Shown here: piece after piece, positions 14,341-23,493 of the stretch
Layout: each line of letters begins with the position of its first letter
How positions within the stretch are numbered: the stretch's first letter is position 1
Origin: Bacillota bacterium
GTDB taxonomy: Bacteria > Bacillota > Clostridia > Lachnospirales > Lachnospiraceae
Direction of reading: 5' to 3'
Length of the DNA: 64,000 nucleotides
Assembly (NCBI GenBank): GCA_023386315.1
Contig: JAEWJZ010000018.1
Span: forward strand, 248,001 to 312,000
The notes under the pieces: model-generated
Databases searched by the model: none
Told to the model about the DNA's origin: nothing
The model's input: the letters and a program-made list of their open reading frames with translations, nothing else
Program-made: the position numbers and the translations under genes

Positions 14341-16756
14341 TGTTATCTGCAAATCCCACTTTTAAAGGGCCTGCTGTTAAAATACGTTGTCCGTCATCAA
14401 ATACCGGCCGGAGATTTTCTGCATAGGCTGAGAACTCAGCCAGGGTCTTAAAATCCTGGTTGCTGCCGCATACACAGAAGTATGCAATGTCATCCCCATA
14501 GGTTCTGTACTCGCATTCAAACAGCTGGTCATCAACAGGCTCCAAAATACCGCTGCACCAGAGTGCAGCAAATCCTCCTGCCTTTCTTCCGAAAAGCCAG
14601 TGGCCGGAGACATTGGTTTCCAAAAACTTCGGTGCAGGAAAATAAGCATGTGTAAAATGAATGGGATGCTCCTCCGGGATGTGATAAACAGCTCCCAGTA
14701 AATTTTCCTCCTGAACCAGTGCAGGCATTACCCCATTTCCGTACCAATACCCCGGTCTCATGGAACTGGAATCACAGGTTCCGCCCGGGTGATTCGTAAA
14801 GATATCCGTTTCCTTATCAAGAGCAGCATACCACATGTGCTGCTGATAGCCATATACTCCCGGCTCAAAGCAGGTAGTTCCATGAAACCGTTCGTTCAGT
14901 GACTTGGTGTATTCACAGGTGGATGTATCCGAATCCGGATCCAGGGTGAGGTTCCTCCAGCGTTTAAATTCCGGGTCCGGTCTGGGAGACTGAACGGAAG
15001 TCATGCAGTACTCCGGCGTTTTCTTCAGCCTTATGAGAGCATTTCCAGTAGAATAATCCATATCTGCCGGACGCTCCATAAGTTCCTTTAACCCTTCTGG
15101 AAGTTTATAGCTGCTGCATGAATAAAAGCCCAGCCAACCCTCTCCATAGGAATAAGGGACATCAGGATTAATTAAATTCATCAGTGCCTGGGCTCCCTGC
15201 TCAAAGGGATGGATTACTTCTCTGTATACACGTCCCATGGGTGCAATGACAACACCGTCATAGGTATGGAAACACAGCATTTCAAGAAGTTTATCGGTAA
15301 TCTTTACTGCCCTGTTTGAAATGGCTTCCTCTGAAAAATCGATTACATTTAAAAGCGCTGCAAACGTAACGCACATATAAACTGTGCTTAAGAATTCTTC
15401 AAATCCATGTTCTTCCACATCCGCCAGCCATGCTTCTACCTTGGTTCTTCCGATTTTAAAAAGCTCTCTGCCGGTCATGTCTGCCCGCGGGAAATACTCA
15501 TCCGGATACATCTCTCCTGCATTCATGGCACAGGTATAGAACATAAGAGAATGGTTTTCGCTCCAGAAGCACATGGCGTCAGATCCTTTTTGATCCATCC
15601 AGTAACGCCAGTTTAAAAGAACCTCTTTTGCACGTTTCGCCAGATCCTCACTGACCGGATAATTCTTTAGATATCTGACCATGCCGCACACCAGAAAATC
15701 AGAGCAGTCATATCTGCTTTCAATTTGGTCCAGCGTCTCATAAAGAAGTTCTATATCCCGCCCGTTGTCCAATCCCAGGGCTTTTCTTGCAAGAATATTG
15801 GAGATGGAAAATCCGAATTTATCACCTCTGGACAGACTTTCTGCTTCTGCAATTCTATGGAAAATAGTCTTTTTATTCTCCTCAAAGTATTTGTCTTTCC
15901 CATATTCCGGTCTCTGAGCCAGGATATTCTCCGCTTTTCTGGTGAGGACTCCATGGTCACTTTTTACACTTACTAAAATAACACCTGGCTTTTCGACCTC
16001 GAGCTTCACCTGATTTTTCCCGCTGATCTCCTGCCATTCCTTCCGGCTTTTCACCTGTGCAAAATCAGGGCTTTGGCTGTCGTAGGCCAAAGAGGCACCT
16101 TTTGGAGCACATTCTTTAAAAATCATGATGGAATTCTTAATGGAGATGGAACCAAGCCAGTTTTCAATCCGTACCAGTTCATCGGTATGTTTCTCATCAG
16201 GCAGTACAACTGAGATCTCTTCCATGTGATCCATGATCTGAATGCCGAACAACGTTCTCGTATCCCTGACACCCAGAGTCTGAAGGCTGACATAGATTTC
16301 ATTGATTCCTTTTTTCAGCCGGAGCTCCATATGTTTCTTTTTAATTGGTTTATAAACCGGCGTATCCATACGGCATACCAGTTCCTTGTTGCACCAGACA
16401 TCTACAGCTGCATAGGACCATACAACTGCATTCACGGTTATATTCTCTTTTACCTCTATTCCCGTTACCGCATCAAGCTCCACTTTCTGCAGTGTGGAAT
16501 AAAATGTGCTTTCGTCTACAAACCAGTTTCCATAGTGATAATAATACTTCCATGGCATCTGAAGCCTGCTGTTTTCTCCAAGGATAACAGGGTCATCCGG
16601 ACAGGACCTGCTTAAATTCGCTACAATGGATCTTAAATGCTGTTCATAACGCAGCTGGTTGTCATCTGTTTCATGATTGATAAAATCCGTTTCTTTCGGA
16701 CCGGATATCAGATAATTGGTAAGAAATCCGGTTCTGTTCAATTGTAATTTTTCCAT
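14318..16756 (-). CDS. Large protein of unknown function, 812 aa, possible carbohydrate-active toroid protein
   Basis: I do not recognise this protein. It has no signal peptide or membrane segment. The N-terminal ~250 residues look beta-rich, with WKYYYHYGNWFVDES near residue 70. The central part looks like an alpha/alpha-toroid with FWSENHSLMFYTCAM near residue 405; SENH-type motifs of this kind occur in glycan-active toroid proteins. The C-terminal third has GVYGYQQHMWYAALD and DIFTNHPGGTCDSSSMRPGYW. AAAGGGA lies 7 nt before the ATG at 16756, preferred over the upstream ATGs. It heads an operon with an acyltransferase and an ASKHA kinase, so a glycan or glycoconjugate substrate is suspected. 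No enzyme class can be asserted. Confidence 0.7.
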   Translation of the reverse strand: MEKLQLNRTGFLTNYLISGPKETDFINHETDDNQLRYEQHLRSIVANLSRSCPDDPVILGENSRLQMPWKYYYHYGNWFVDESTFYSTLQKVELDAVTGIEVKENITVNAVVWSYAAVDVWCNKELVCRMDTPVYKPIKKKHMELRLKKGINEIYVSLQTLGVRDTRTLFGIQIMDHMEEISVVLPDEKHTDELVRIENWLGSISIKNSIMIFKECAPKGASLAYDSQSPDFAQVKSRKEWQEISGKNQVKLEVEKPGVILVSVKSDHGVLTRKAENILAQRPEYGKDKYFEENKKTIFHRIAEAESLSRGDKFGFSISNILARKALGLDNGRDIELLYETLDQIESRYDCSDFLVCGMVRYLKNYPVSEDLAKRAKEVLLNWRYWMDQKGSDAMCFWSENHSLMFYTCAMNAGEMYPDEYFPRADMTGRELFKIGRTKVEAWLADVEEHGFEEFLSTVYMCVTFAALLNVIDFSEEAISNRAVKITDKLLEMLCFHTYDGVVIAPMGRVYREVIHPFEQGAQALMNLINPDVPYSYGEGWLGFYSCSSYKLPEGLKELMERPADMDYSTGNALIRLKKTPEYCMTSVQSPRPDPEFKRWRNLTLDPDSDTSTCEYTKSLNERFHGTTCFEPGVYGYQQHMWYAALDKETDIFTNHPGGTCDSSSMRPGYWYGNGVMPALVQEENLLGAVYHIPEEHPIHFTHAYFPAPKFLETNVSGHWLFGRKAGGFAALWCSGILEPVDDQLFECEYRTYGDDIAYFCVCGSNQDFKTLAEFSAYAENLRPVFDDGQRILTAGPLKVGFADNNDKTQYI

Positions 16757-17043
16757 TGTCTTATCCCTTTGCTGTGCCATCAGTCTGTCTGTTATAGATG
16801 ACGTCTGGTGCACATATAAATATTTTTTTTGGTATGGTATATAGCTATATTAAATGATTTCATGAAAAAATCACATGGCATTTTCAACGTTTGATGTAAC
16901 TTTTTTTAACATTTCGCAGGAACGACTGCTCTTTTACACAAAAAAGCTGCATACCATGCCCCTTTTTCCAGTTCAAATTATCCAATAATCAGGTTCTAAA
17001 TAATAATCTACTTTAAAGTGTAAAAGTTTAACGTATAAAAGCG
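16757..17043. other. Intergenic region between divergent operons
   Basis: AT-rich spacer between the 812-aa gene and aroF. I see no T-box core, riboswitch or small gene in it. It must hold the promoter of the 812-aa operon, but no convincing -35/-10 pair stands out on the minus strand. Confidence 0.5.
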
Positions 17044-17072
17044 TTGACAACTTCCCTGCTATCCATTACAAT
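17044..17072 (+). promoter_or_regulatory. Promoter of the aroF-tyrA-aroA operon
   Basis: TTGACA (17044-17049), 17-nt spacer, TACAAT (17067-17072): a near-consensus sigma-A promoter 38 nt before aroF. No attenuator or T-box lies between it and the ATG. Confidence 0.85.
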
Positions 17073-17110
17073 GGGGATTAATCATTTGTAAGAAAAGAGG
17101 AAAAAGGGAT

Positions 17111-18130
17111 ATGATTATTATTATGAAACCAAACGCTTCTGCAGAAGCTGTCAGTAAAGTAAAACACTTCATTGAATCCAACGGCCTGACCGCTCATTTA
17201 TCTGAGGGAACGGAAGTAACCATAGTCGGTGTTGTAGGAGATAAGACGAAAATTCAGGGTGCGAATATTGAGATGATGGATGGTGTGGATAAAATTGTTG
17301 CAGTTACAGAAAGCTATAAGGTGGTTAATAAGAAGTTTCATCCGGAGGATTCCGTAATCACAGTTGGAAATGCAAAAATTGGTCCCGGCCACCTTGCCAT
17401 GATGGCTGGCCCCTGTGCCATAGAAAACCATGACATGCTTTTAGAAACTGCCTTTGCAGTAAAAAAAGCCGGCGCCCAGTTTTTAAGAGGCGGTGCTTAC
17501 AAGCCAAGGACTTCCCCCTACGCATTTCAGGGTCTGGAGGAAGAAGGATTACAATATATGAAAGAAGCCAGAGAGGCAACAGGACTGAATGTAATCTGCG
17601 AGGTAACCAGTCTCCGCGCACTGGAAACTGCGGTAAAATACGTTGATATGATTCAGATCGGTGCAAGAAACATGCAGAATTTTGAGCTTTTAAAAGAAGC
17701 AGGTAAGGCAGGAATCCCTGTTCTCTTAAAGAGAGGCCTCTGCGCTACCATTGATGAGTGGTTAAATGCAGCAGAATACATCGCTTCCGAAGGCAATCCC
17801 AATATTGTTCTTTGTGAAAGAGGAATCCGCACATATGAAACTGCCACCAGAAACACCCTGGATATCAGCGCAATTCCCGTAATCCGTGCCAAGAGCCACC
17901 TTCCGGTTATCGTAGATCCCAGTCACGCAACCGGTGTCCGGGCTTACATCGAACCGATTTCAAAGGCAGCTCTTGCAGTTGGCGCAGACGGCTTAATTGT
18001 AGAAGTTCACCCCTGTCCTTCCTGCGCATTATCTGATGGGCCCCAGTCTCTCACATTTGAACAGTTTGAACACTTAACAGAACAGTTACAGCCTTACGCA
18101 AAACTATCAGGGAGGGTTTTCAATGAATGA
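17111..18130 (+). CDS. aroF: 3-deoxy-7-phosphoheptulonate synthase (DAHP synthase, type I beta)
   Basis: First committed step of the shikimate pathway, condensing phosphoenolpyruvate and erythrose 4-phosphate. The 339-aa protein has an N-terminal ferredoxin-like (ACT-like) extension of ~70 residues beginning MIIIMKPNASAEAV, then the KDO8P/DAHP synthase barrel with MAGPCAIE, RGGAYKPRTSPYAFQG, VLLKRGL and the C-terminal DPSHATG motif. The extension marks the type I beta class, in which it can confer feedback control. Its last 8 nt overlap tyrA, so the two are translationally coupled. It is first of a three-gene aromatic operon. Confidence 0.96.
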   Translation: MIIIMKPNASAEAVSKVKHFIESNGLTAHLSEGTEVTIVGVVGDKTKIQGANIEMMDGVDKIVAVTESYKVVNKKFHPEDSVITVGNAKIGPGHLAMMAGPCAIENHDMLLETAFAVKKAGAQFLRGGAYKPRTSPYAFQGLEEEGLQYMKEAREATGLNVICEVTSLRALETAVKYVDMIQIGARNMQNFELLKEAGKAGIPVLLKRGLCATIDEWLNAAEYIASEGNPNIVLCERGIRTYETATRNTLDISAIPVIRAKSHLPVIVDPSHATGVRAYIEPISKAALAVGADGLIVEVHPCPSCALSDGPQSLTFEQFEHLTEQLQPYAKLSGRVFNE

Positions 18131-19220
18131 TGAAGTCATTGCCTTTATCGGGCTTGGTCTGATCGGGGGTTCCATCGCCCGGGGGATCAAGCGTGAAGCA
18201 CCGGAGACAAAAATAATGGCTTATATGCGGACACGTTCCAGGCTGATGAAAGCCAGAGAAGATGGCATTGTTGATGTAATTCTTGACGGAATTGGAGAAG
18301 AGCTGACAGAATGTGATTTTATATTCCTTTGTACACCAGTGGAATATAACGCAGACTATTTAAGTAAGATCCAGCCCTTTTTAAAGCCTGGAGCCATTGT
18401 TACCGATGTGGGAAGCACCAAAACCGACATTCATGAGGCGGTGATCCGCCTTGGTATGGAATCCTGGTTTGTCGGCGGCCATCCGATGGCAGGCTCAGAA
18501 AAAACGGGCTATGAAAATTCCACGGATCATCTGCTGGAAAATGCTTACTATATCATTACTCCCACTGCCAAAACCACAAAGGAACAGACGGATCGTCTCG
18601 TCCATATTGCAGAAATGATCGGATCCATCCCTATCGTTCTGGATTTTCATGAGCACGATTTTGTAACAGCTGCCATCAGCCATCTGCCCCATATTGTTGC
18701 CTCCAGTCTGGTTAACCTGGTAAAGGACTCTGACAACCAGCAGGGACTTATGAAAAGGCTCGCTGCAGGAGGCTTTAAGGATATTACGCGAATCGCCTCC
18801 TCTTCACCGGAAATGTGGGAACAGATCTGTATGACAAACCATCAGAATCTTTCCCTGATTCTGGAGCGGTATATCGCTTCTTTAAATCAGATTCTGGATC
18901 AGTTAAACAGGAAAAACGGCAGCTACATCAACCAGCTGTTTGAAACCTCCAGGGACTACCGGAATTCTTTTTCAGAAAAAGCAACAGGACCCATTGCGCC
19001 TGAATACTCCTTTACCGTTGATATGGCGGATGAAGTGGGTGCCATATCTACCCTTTCCGTCATCCTGGCTGCCAAAGGAATCAGTATCCGCAACATCGGA
19101 ATCAATCACAACCGGGAGCACGGTGAAGGAACCCTTCGGATTGCATTCTACGACAGGGAATCCATGGATGAGGCCTGGAAACAGCTGGAACGTTATCATT
19201 ATGATTTAATATCCAATTAA
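18123..19220 (+). CDS. tyrA: Prephenate dehydrogenase with C-terminal ACT domain
   Basis: Oxidative decarboxylation of prephenate to 4-hydroxyphenylpyruvate in tyrosine synthesis. The 365-aa protein has a Rossmann NAD(P) site GLGLIGGSIARG near residue 10, the prephenate-binding GGHPMAGSEKTGYENS near residue 119, a helical dimerisation domain, and a ~70-residue C-terminal ACT domain starting near YSFTVDMADEVGAIS that fits tyrosine feedback. It overlaps aroF by 8 nt and precedes aroA by 12 nt. Confidence 0.95.
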   Translation: MNDEVIAFIGLGLIGGSIARGIKREAPETKIMAYMRTRSRLMKAREDGIVDVILDGIGEELTECDFIFLCTPVEYNADYLSKIQPFLKPGAIVTDVGSTKTDIHEAVIRLGMESWFVGGHPMAGSEKTGYENSTDHLLENAYYIITPTAKTTKEQTDRLVHIAEMIGSIPIVLDFHEHDFVTAAISHLPHIVASSLVNLVKDSDNQQGLMKRLAAGGFKDITRIASSSPEMWEQICMTNHQNLSLILERYIASLNQILDQLNRKNGSYINQLFETSRDYRNSFSEKATGPIAPEYSFTVDMADEVGAISTLSVILAAKGISIRNIGINHNREHGEGTLRIAFYDRESMDEAWKQLERYHYDLISN

Positions 19221-19232
19221 GAGAGGTATCCT

Positions 19233-20510
19233 ATGAAATTTACAAAAGCCTCCCCTCTCAGGGGAGAACTGTCCATACCCGGGGATAAGTCCATATCCCA
19301 CCGCAGTATTATGTTCGGCTCTCTGGCAAAAGGCACGACGGAGATCACCAGTTTTCTTCAGGGTGCTGACTGTCTGTCCACCATTGCCTGCTTTAAAAAG
19401 ATGGGAATTGATATTGAAAATAACAAAGACTCTGTGATAGTTCACGGAAACGGCCTTTTCGGGCTGAAAAAACCGGAGACAATCCTGGACTGCGGAAACA
19501 GCGGAACCACCACCCGGCTTATATCCGGTCTCTTATCTGCCCAGAACTTTGACGTCATCCTTACCGGTGATGATTCCATAAAAAAACGTCCCATGAAGAG
19601 GATTATGGATCCGCTCTCCCACATGGGTGCGGACATAAGAAGCCTGGAGGGGAATGGCTGTGCGCCTCTTGCCATTACAGGAAAGAAGCTTTACGGCATT
19701 CATTACACCAGCAGGGTAGCCTCTGCCCAGGTAAAGTCCGCCATTCTTCTGGCAGGTCTTTATGCAGAGGGTGAGACGAAGGTGACAGAACCTTATGTAT
19801 CAAGAAACCATTCAGAAATCATGCTGAAACACTTTGGAGCCGATGTAACCACGGAAGGCACAACTGCCTCCATACGGCCTGCTAAGGAGCTGTATGGCAG
19901 CAGAATCGTCGTTCCCGGAGATATCTCCTCTGCTGCCTTTTTCATCGCAGCAGGTCTTTTGGTACCAGGCTCTGAAATTCTGATGAAGCATGTGGGGATT
20001 AATCCTACCAGAGACGGAATTCTTTCTGTATGCCGGGATATGGGGGCGGACATTACGCTGCTCAACAAAAATACGGATTCCGGAGAGCCAACTGCAGATA
20101 TCCTTGTAAAATCCAGTTCTCTTCGCGCAACTACGATCGGCGGTGCCATTATCCCCGCTTTAATTGATGAACTTCCCATAATAGCAGCCATGGCATGCTT
20201 TGCAGAAGGTGAAACCATTATAAAAGATGCAGGGGAATTAAAGGTTAAGGAATCCAACCGGATTGAGGTAATGGTACAAAATCTTTCCGCAATGGGGGCT
20301 GATGTCACAGAAACAGAGGACGGAATGATCATCCGGGGAGGAAAGCCCCTTCACGGAGCGGTGATTGACAGCAGGCTGGACCACCGGATTGCCATGACCT
20401 TTGCTGTTGCCGGATTATGTGCAGATGGGGAAACGGAAATTAAGGGAGCTGAATGTGTTAATATCTCCTACCCCGGTTTCTACCAGGATTTAGAACGTCT
20501 GAGTAAATAA
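19233..20510 (+). CDS. aroA: 3-phosphoshikimate 1-carboxyvinyltransferase (EPSP synthase)
   Basis: Transfers the enolpyruvyl group of PEP to shikimate 3-phosphate. At 425 aa it is a normal-length EPSP synthase. The N-terminal GDKSISHRSIMFGSLAKG, the LDCGNSGTTTRL motif near residue 86 and the C-terminal SRLDHRIAMTFAVAGL motif are all present. GAGAGG precedes the ATG. Last gene of the aroF-tyrA-aroA operon, which ends at a long A/T-flanked hairpin. Confidence 0.97.
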   Translation: MKFTKASPLRGELSIPGDKSISHRSIMFGSLAKGTTEITSFLQGADCLSTIACFKKMGIDIENNKDSVIVHGNGLFGLKKPETILDCGNSGTTTRLISGLLSAQNFDVILTGDDSIKKRPMKRIMDPLSHMGADIRSLEGNGCAPLAITGKKLYGIHYTSRVASAQVKSAILLAGLYAEGETKVTEPYVSRNHSEIMLKHFGADVTTEGTTASIRPAKELYGSRIVVPGDISSAAFFIAAGLLVPGSEILMKHVGINPTRDGILSVCRDMGADITLLNKNTDSGEPTADILVKSSSLRATTIGGAIIPALIDELPIIAAMACFAEGETIIKDAGELKVKESNRIEVMVQNLSAMGADVTETEDGMIIRGGKPLHGAVIDSRLDHRIAMTFAVAGLCADGETEIKGAECVNISYPGFYQDLERLSK

Positions 20511-20521
20511 CAGTTATCATA

Positions 20522-20570
20522 CAAAAAGCAAAAAAACAGCTTTATCACATGTTTTTTTGCTTTTTTATGT
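20522..20570. terminator. Bidirectional terminator between aroA and the hydrolase gene
   Basis: AAAAAGCAAAAAAACA / TGTTTTTTTGCTTTTT stem with an 11-nt loop. The A and T runs serve both convergent genes. Confidence 0.8.
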
Positions 20571-20575
20571 TTTAT

Positions 20576-21088
20576 TTATAAAATGGTGACCTGGCACATC
20601 TTCATGGCACTTAATGCATTCTCATGGCTTTTTGGCGTAACTCCTGCACAACAGGAAGAATCAACCAGAATCGGAATCTCCGGAAGAAATGCCTTGATTA
20701 ACAGAGCATTGGATATGACGCAGATATCGGTGCACAGACCAATCAGCTCTATGGACTTATAACTGCCTGACGCCGCATATTCCCCCACAGCTTTACTGGC
20801 AAAGGTATTCTTCTCAAACCGCCTGCCCGGAATCTCTTTTAAAGCATCAGCCAGTTCCCAGCCGGCAGTCCCCTTCACACAGTGAAGAACAGGAAGATTC
20901 TTTCCCTCCTGAGTATCCATATAATCATTCTCATGGGTATCCAGAGTAAATATCACATCGTCTCCTGCTGCCTGATATTCTTCAATTTTCTTTTTTACAT
21001 TGTTAACGATCGCTTCCGCTTCTCCGGTTCCTAATGAACCGTCTATAAAATCCTTCTGCATATCCACCACAACTAACAGTCTGTTCAT
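20576..21088 (-). CDS. Isochorismatase-fold cysteine hydrolase, nicotinamidase-like
   Basis: 170-aa isochorismatase-superfamily protein. The catalytic triad is readable: Asp in VVVDMQKDF (near residue 9), Lys in FEKNTFASKA, and Cys in ELIGLCTDICVISNA, which matches the nicotinamidase pattern with its cis-peptide. The zinc-binding DTHENDY motif also fits nicotinamidase (nicotinamide to nicotinate, NAD+ salvage). AAGGAG lies 5 nt before the ATG at 21088; the longer frame to 21160 has no such site. It is a single gene between the aro operon and the trp T-box. Other amidases of the superfamily are possible. Confidence 0.82.
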   Translation of the reverse strand: MNRLLVVVDMQKDFIDGSLGTGEAEAIVNNVKKKIEEYQAAGDDVIFTLDTHENDYMDTQEGKNLPVLHCVKGTAGWELADALKEIPGRRFEKNTFASKAVGEYAASGSYKSIELIGLCTDICVISNALLIKAFLPEIPILVDSSCCAGVTPKSHENALSAMKMCQVTIL

Positions 21089-21167
21089 AAGTTCTCCTTC
21101 CTTCGCATGTCTTTTTCCTATTCTATCACAGATTCCGGGAAATAAATAAAGTTTTTTCAATTACCTG

Positions 21168-21196
21168 TTGACAAAATTCCTTTCACGCATTAATAT
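21168..21196 (+). promoter_or_regulatory. Promoter of the trpXYZ T-box transcript
   Basis: TTGACA (21168-21173), 17-nt spacer, TAATAT (21191-21196), directly before the T-box leader. Confidence 0.75.
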
Positions 21197-21203
21197 ATTG
21201 ATT

Positions 21204-21482
21204 AATAAAAGAAACCGTTGAAAAAGAAGAGTAAGCTTTCCCAGCAGTATTTCAGAGAGCCGCCGGTGGTGTGAGTGCGGTATAGTGCAGATAGCTGAAT
21301 GGACTTTTGAGGGCAGCCTTGAACCGAATGACAGTATGGGCTGACGGAATCCACAACCGTTATATGATGTGGCATATATGTTAGTATATGAAGAGAGGGC
21401 TTATATTAAGTCAATTTGAGTGGCACCGCGGATTGTATGATTCGTCTCAAGTATGTGAATAACATACTTGGGACTTTTTTTA
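21204..21482 (+). promoter_or_regulatory. T-box leader with tryptophan specifier upstream of an ABC importer
   Basis: The T-box core TGAGTGGCACCGCGG (about 21417-21431) is followed by a terminator GTCTCAAGTATGT / ACATACTTGGGAC and seven T (21444-21481). In stem I, GAATGGACTTTTGAG carries the specifier TGG at 21300-21302, aligned with the leucine specifier of the leuS leader. TGG is the sole tryptophan codon, so the transporter genes downstream should respond to uncharged tRNA(Trp). Confidence 0.9.
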
Positions 21483-21533
21483 TGCAATGAAAGCTTTTCA
21501 ATCAATGAAAATAAATTTTAGGAGGAATTATTT

Positions 21534-22586
21534 ATGAAAAAATCTGTAAAAATCATGTTACTGGCAGCACTTGCTGCTGCCCTCACCGGATGTGCTTCCG
21601 GTAAAGCGCCGGAAAAGACACCGGAGTCCACTTCTGCAGCATCTGCAAAAAGTGAAGGAACATCAGCCTATACCATCGGAATCGCCCAGTTTGCAGAGCA
21701 TGGTTCTCTGGATAACTGCAGGGAAGGTTTTTTAAAAGGGCTTGCCGAAGAAGGTCTGGAGGAAGGAAAGAACTTAACAGTCCTTTATGAAAATGCACAG
21801 GCAGACGGCGGTACTGCAAGCCAGATTGTTAACAACTTTCTTGCCAAAAAGACCAATCTGATCTGCGCCATTGCAACCCCCATGGCACAGGCGGCCTACG
21901 GCGGAGCAAAAAAAGACAATGTTCCTGTTATTTTCACAGCTGTTACAGATCCGGTAGCTGCTGCCCTGGCTAAAGAAGACGGTACCCCGGTAGGTGAAAT
22001 AACCGGTACCAGTGATAAGCTCCCTGTTGAAAAACAGTTGGAAATGATCCGCAAGATACTTCCTGATGCAAAGAAAATCGGAATTCTCTACAGCACAAGT
22101 GAAGTAAACTCAGAAACAGCCATTAAAGAATACAAAGCGGCTGCCGCAAATTACGGATTTGAAATCGTGGAAGGACCAGTTACCTCCACCGCTGATATCT
22201 CCCTGGCAACTGACAGCATTTTGGAAAAGGTTGACTGTCTTAACAATTTAACCGATAATACAGTAGTCAGCTCTCTTCCGCTTATCCTCGATAAAGCCGG
22301 CAAGAAAAACATTCCTGTTTTCGGAAGCGAAGTGGAACAGGTAAAAATTGGCTGTCTTGCAGCAATGGGTCTTGATTATGTGGATTTAGGAAAACAGACC
22401 GGTGTCATGGCTGCAAAGGTATTAAAGGGTGAAGCCAAAGCAAGCGAATTAAACTTTGAAGTTATCAAAGATGCTGCCTTTTACGGAAATTCCAAGGTTG
22501 CTGAAACACTGGGCATCACATTACCAAAAGATCTGACCGATTCTGCAGCTGAGATCTTTACTGATATTTCAAAAGGAACAAAATAA
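21534..22586 (+). CDS. trpX: ABC transporter substrate-binding lipoprotein, probable tryptophan binding (TrpX)
   Basis: 350-aa extracytoplasmic receptor of the PF04392 (ABC_sub_bind) family. It has a lipoprotein signal ending in the lipobox LTGC at about residues 17-20 and a Ser/Ala-rich linker. Two-lobe features include IGIAQFAEHGSLDNCREGF and SEVEQVKIGCLAAMGLDY. GGAGG lies 8 nt before the ATG. It is first of three genes (receptor, permease, ATPase). Tryptophan specificity is inferred from the TGG T-box and the known trpXYZ group in Firmicutes; the protein alone would not reveal it. Confidence 0.88.
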   Translation: MKKSVKIMLLAALAAALTGCASGKAPEKTPESTSAASAKSEGTSAYTIGIAQFAEHGSLDNCREGFLKGLAEEGLEEGKNLTVLYENAQADGGTASQIVNNFLAKKTNLICAIATPMAQAAYGGAKKDNVPVIFTAVTDPVAAALAKEDGTPVGEITGTSDKLPVEKQLEMIRKILPDAKKIGILYSTSEVNSETAIKEYKAAAANYGFEIVEGPVTSTADISLATDSILEKVDCLNNLTDNTVVSSLPLILDKAGKKNIPVFGSEVEQVKIGCLAAMGLDYVDLGKQTGVMAAKVLKGEAKASELNFEVIKDAAFYGNSKVAETLGITLPKDLTDSAAEIFTDISKGTK

Positions 22587-22614
22587 GAAGAAACATACTG
22601 GAGGAAGTTTAATC

Positions 22615-23493
22615 ATGTCAATTATACTTGGCGTTTTGGAAGAAGGTCTGGTTTATGCCATTATGGCGCTGGGCGTATACATCACCTATAAGATTCTGGA
22701 TTTTCCGGATCTGTCTGTAGATGGTACTTTTCCCCTTGGAGGCGCTGTTACCGTTACACTGATTTTAGCCGGATTCAATCCACTGGCAACTCTGTTTATC
22801 GCATTTGCCATAGGAGCTCTGGCCGGATGCATCACCGGTTTTATCCATGTTAAATTAAAGGTGCGGGATCTTCTTTCCGGTATTATTGTCATGACTGCTT
22901 TGTACTCCGTTAATTTAAGAGTTGCCGGAAAAGCCAATGTTCCATTTTTCAATGCCACCACCATTTTTGAAAACAGCCTGGTTAACAGGCTGTTTCCGGC
23001 GTCTCTGAGCAATGTTACCATGGTTATTATTCTGGCAGTCATTGTTTTCGTTGTTAAATTCATATTAGACCAGTACTTAAAAACCCGTTCCGGTTATCTG
23101 TTAAGAGCTGTGGGTGATAATGAAACACTTGTCACATCCCTTGCAAAGGACCGTGGAATGGTTAAAATCGTTGGTCTTGCCATCGCAAACGGTCTTGCTG
23201 CACTGGCTGGTTCCGTATACTGCCAGCAAAAAGGATTTTTCGAAATCAGCATGGGAACAGGAACCATTGTCATAGGACTTGCCAATGTAATTATCGGAAC
23301 AAAGCTTTTTAAGCGGATCGGATTTGTTAAATCAACCACTGCTGTCATTATAGGCTCTATTATTTACAAAGCCTGCGTATCTTTCGCAATTTACCTGGGA
23401 ATGGAAGCTTCTGATTTAAAACTGATTACATCGGTTCTGTTCTTAGCCATTCTGGTACTGAGCAACGGCAGGGAAAAGAAGGTGAAAGCATGA
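22615..23493 (+). CDS. trpY: ABC transporter permease, probable tryptophan uptake (TrpY)
   Basis: 292-aa membrane protein of the BPD_transp_2 (LivH-like) permease family with about eight hydrophobic segments. Family features include the early DLSVDGTFPLGGAV loop and the cytoplasmic TRSGYLLRAVGDNE segment near residue 163 that contacts the ATPase. It lies 28 nt after the receptor gene and overlaps the ATPase gene by 4 nt, so the three are one operon under the tryptophan T-box. Confidence 0.88.
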   Translation: MSIILGVLEEGLVYAIMALGVYITYKILDFPDLSVDGTFPLGGAVTVTLILAGFNPLATLFIAFAIGALAGCITGFIHVKLKVRDLLSGIIVMTALYSVNLRVAGKANVPFFNATTIFENSLVNRLFPASLSNVTMVIILAVIVFVVKFILDQYLKTRSGYLLRAVGDNETLVTSLAKDRGMVKIVGLAIANGLAALAGSVYCQQKGFFEISMGTGTIVIGLANVIIGTKLFKRIGFVKSTTAVIIGSIIYKACVSFAIYLGMEASDLKLITSVLFLAILVLSNGREKKVKA

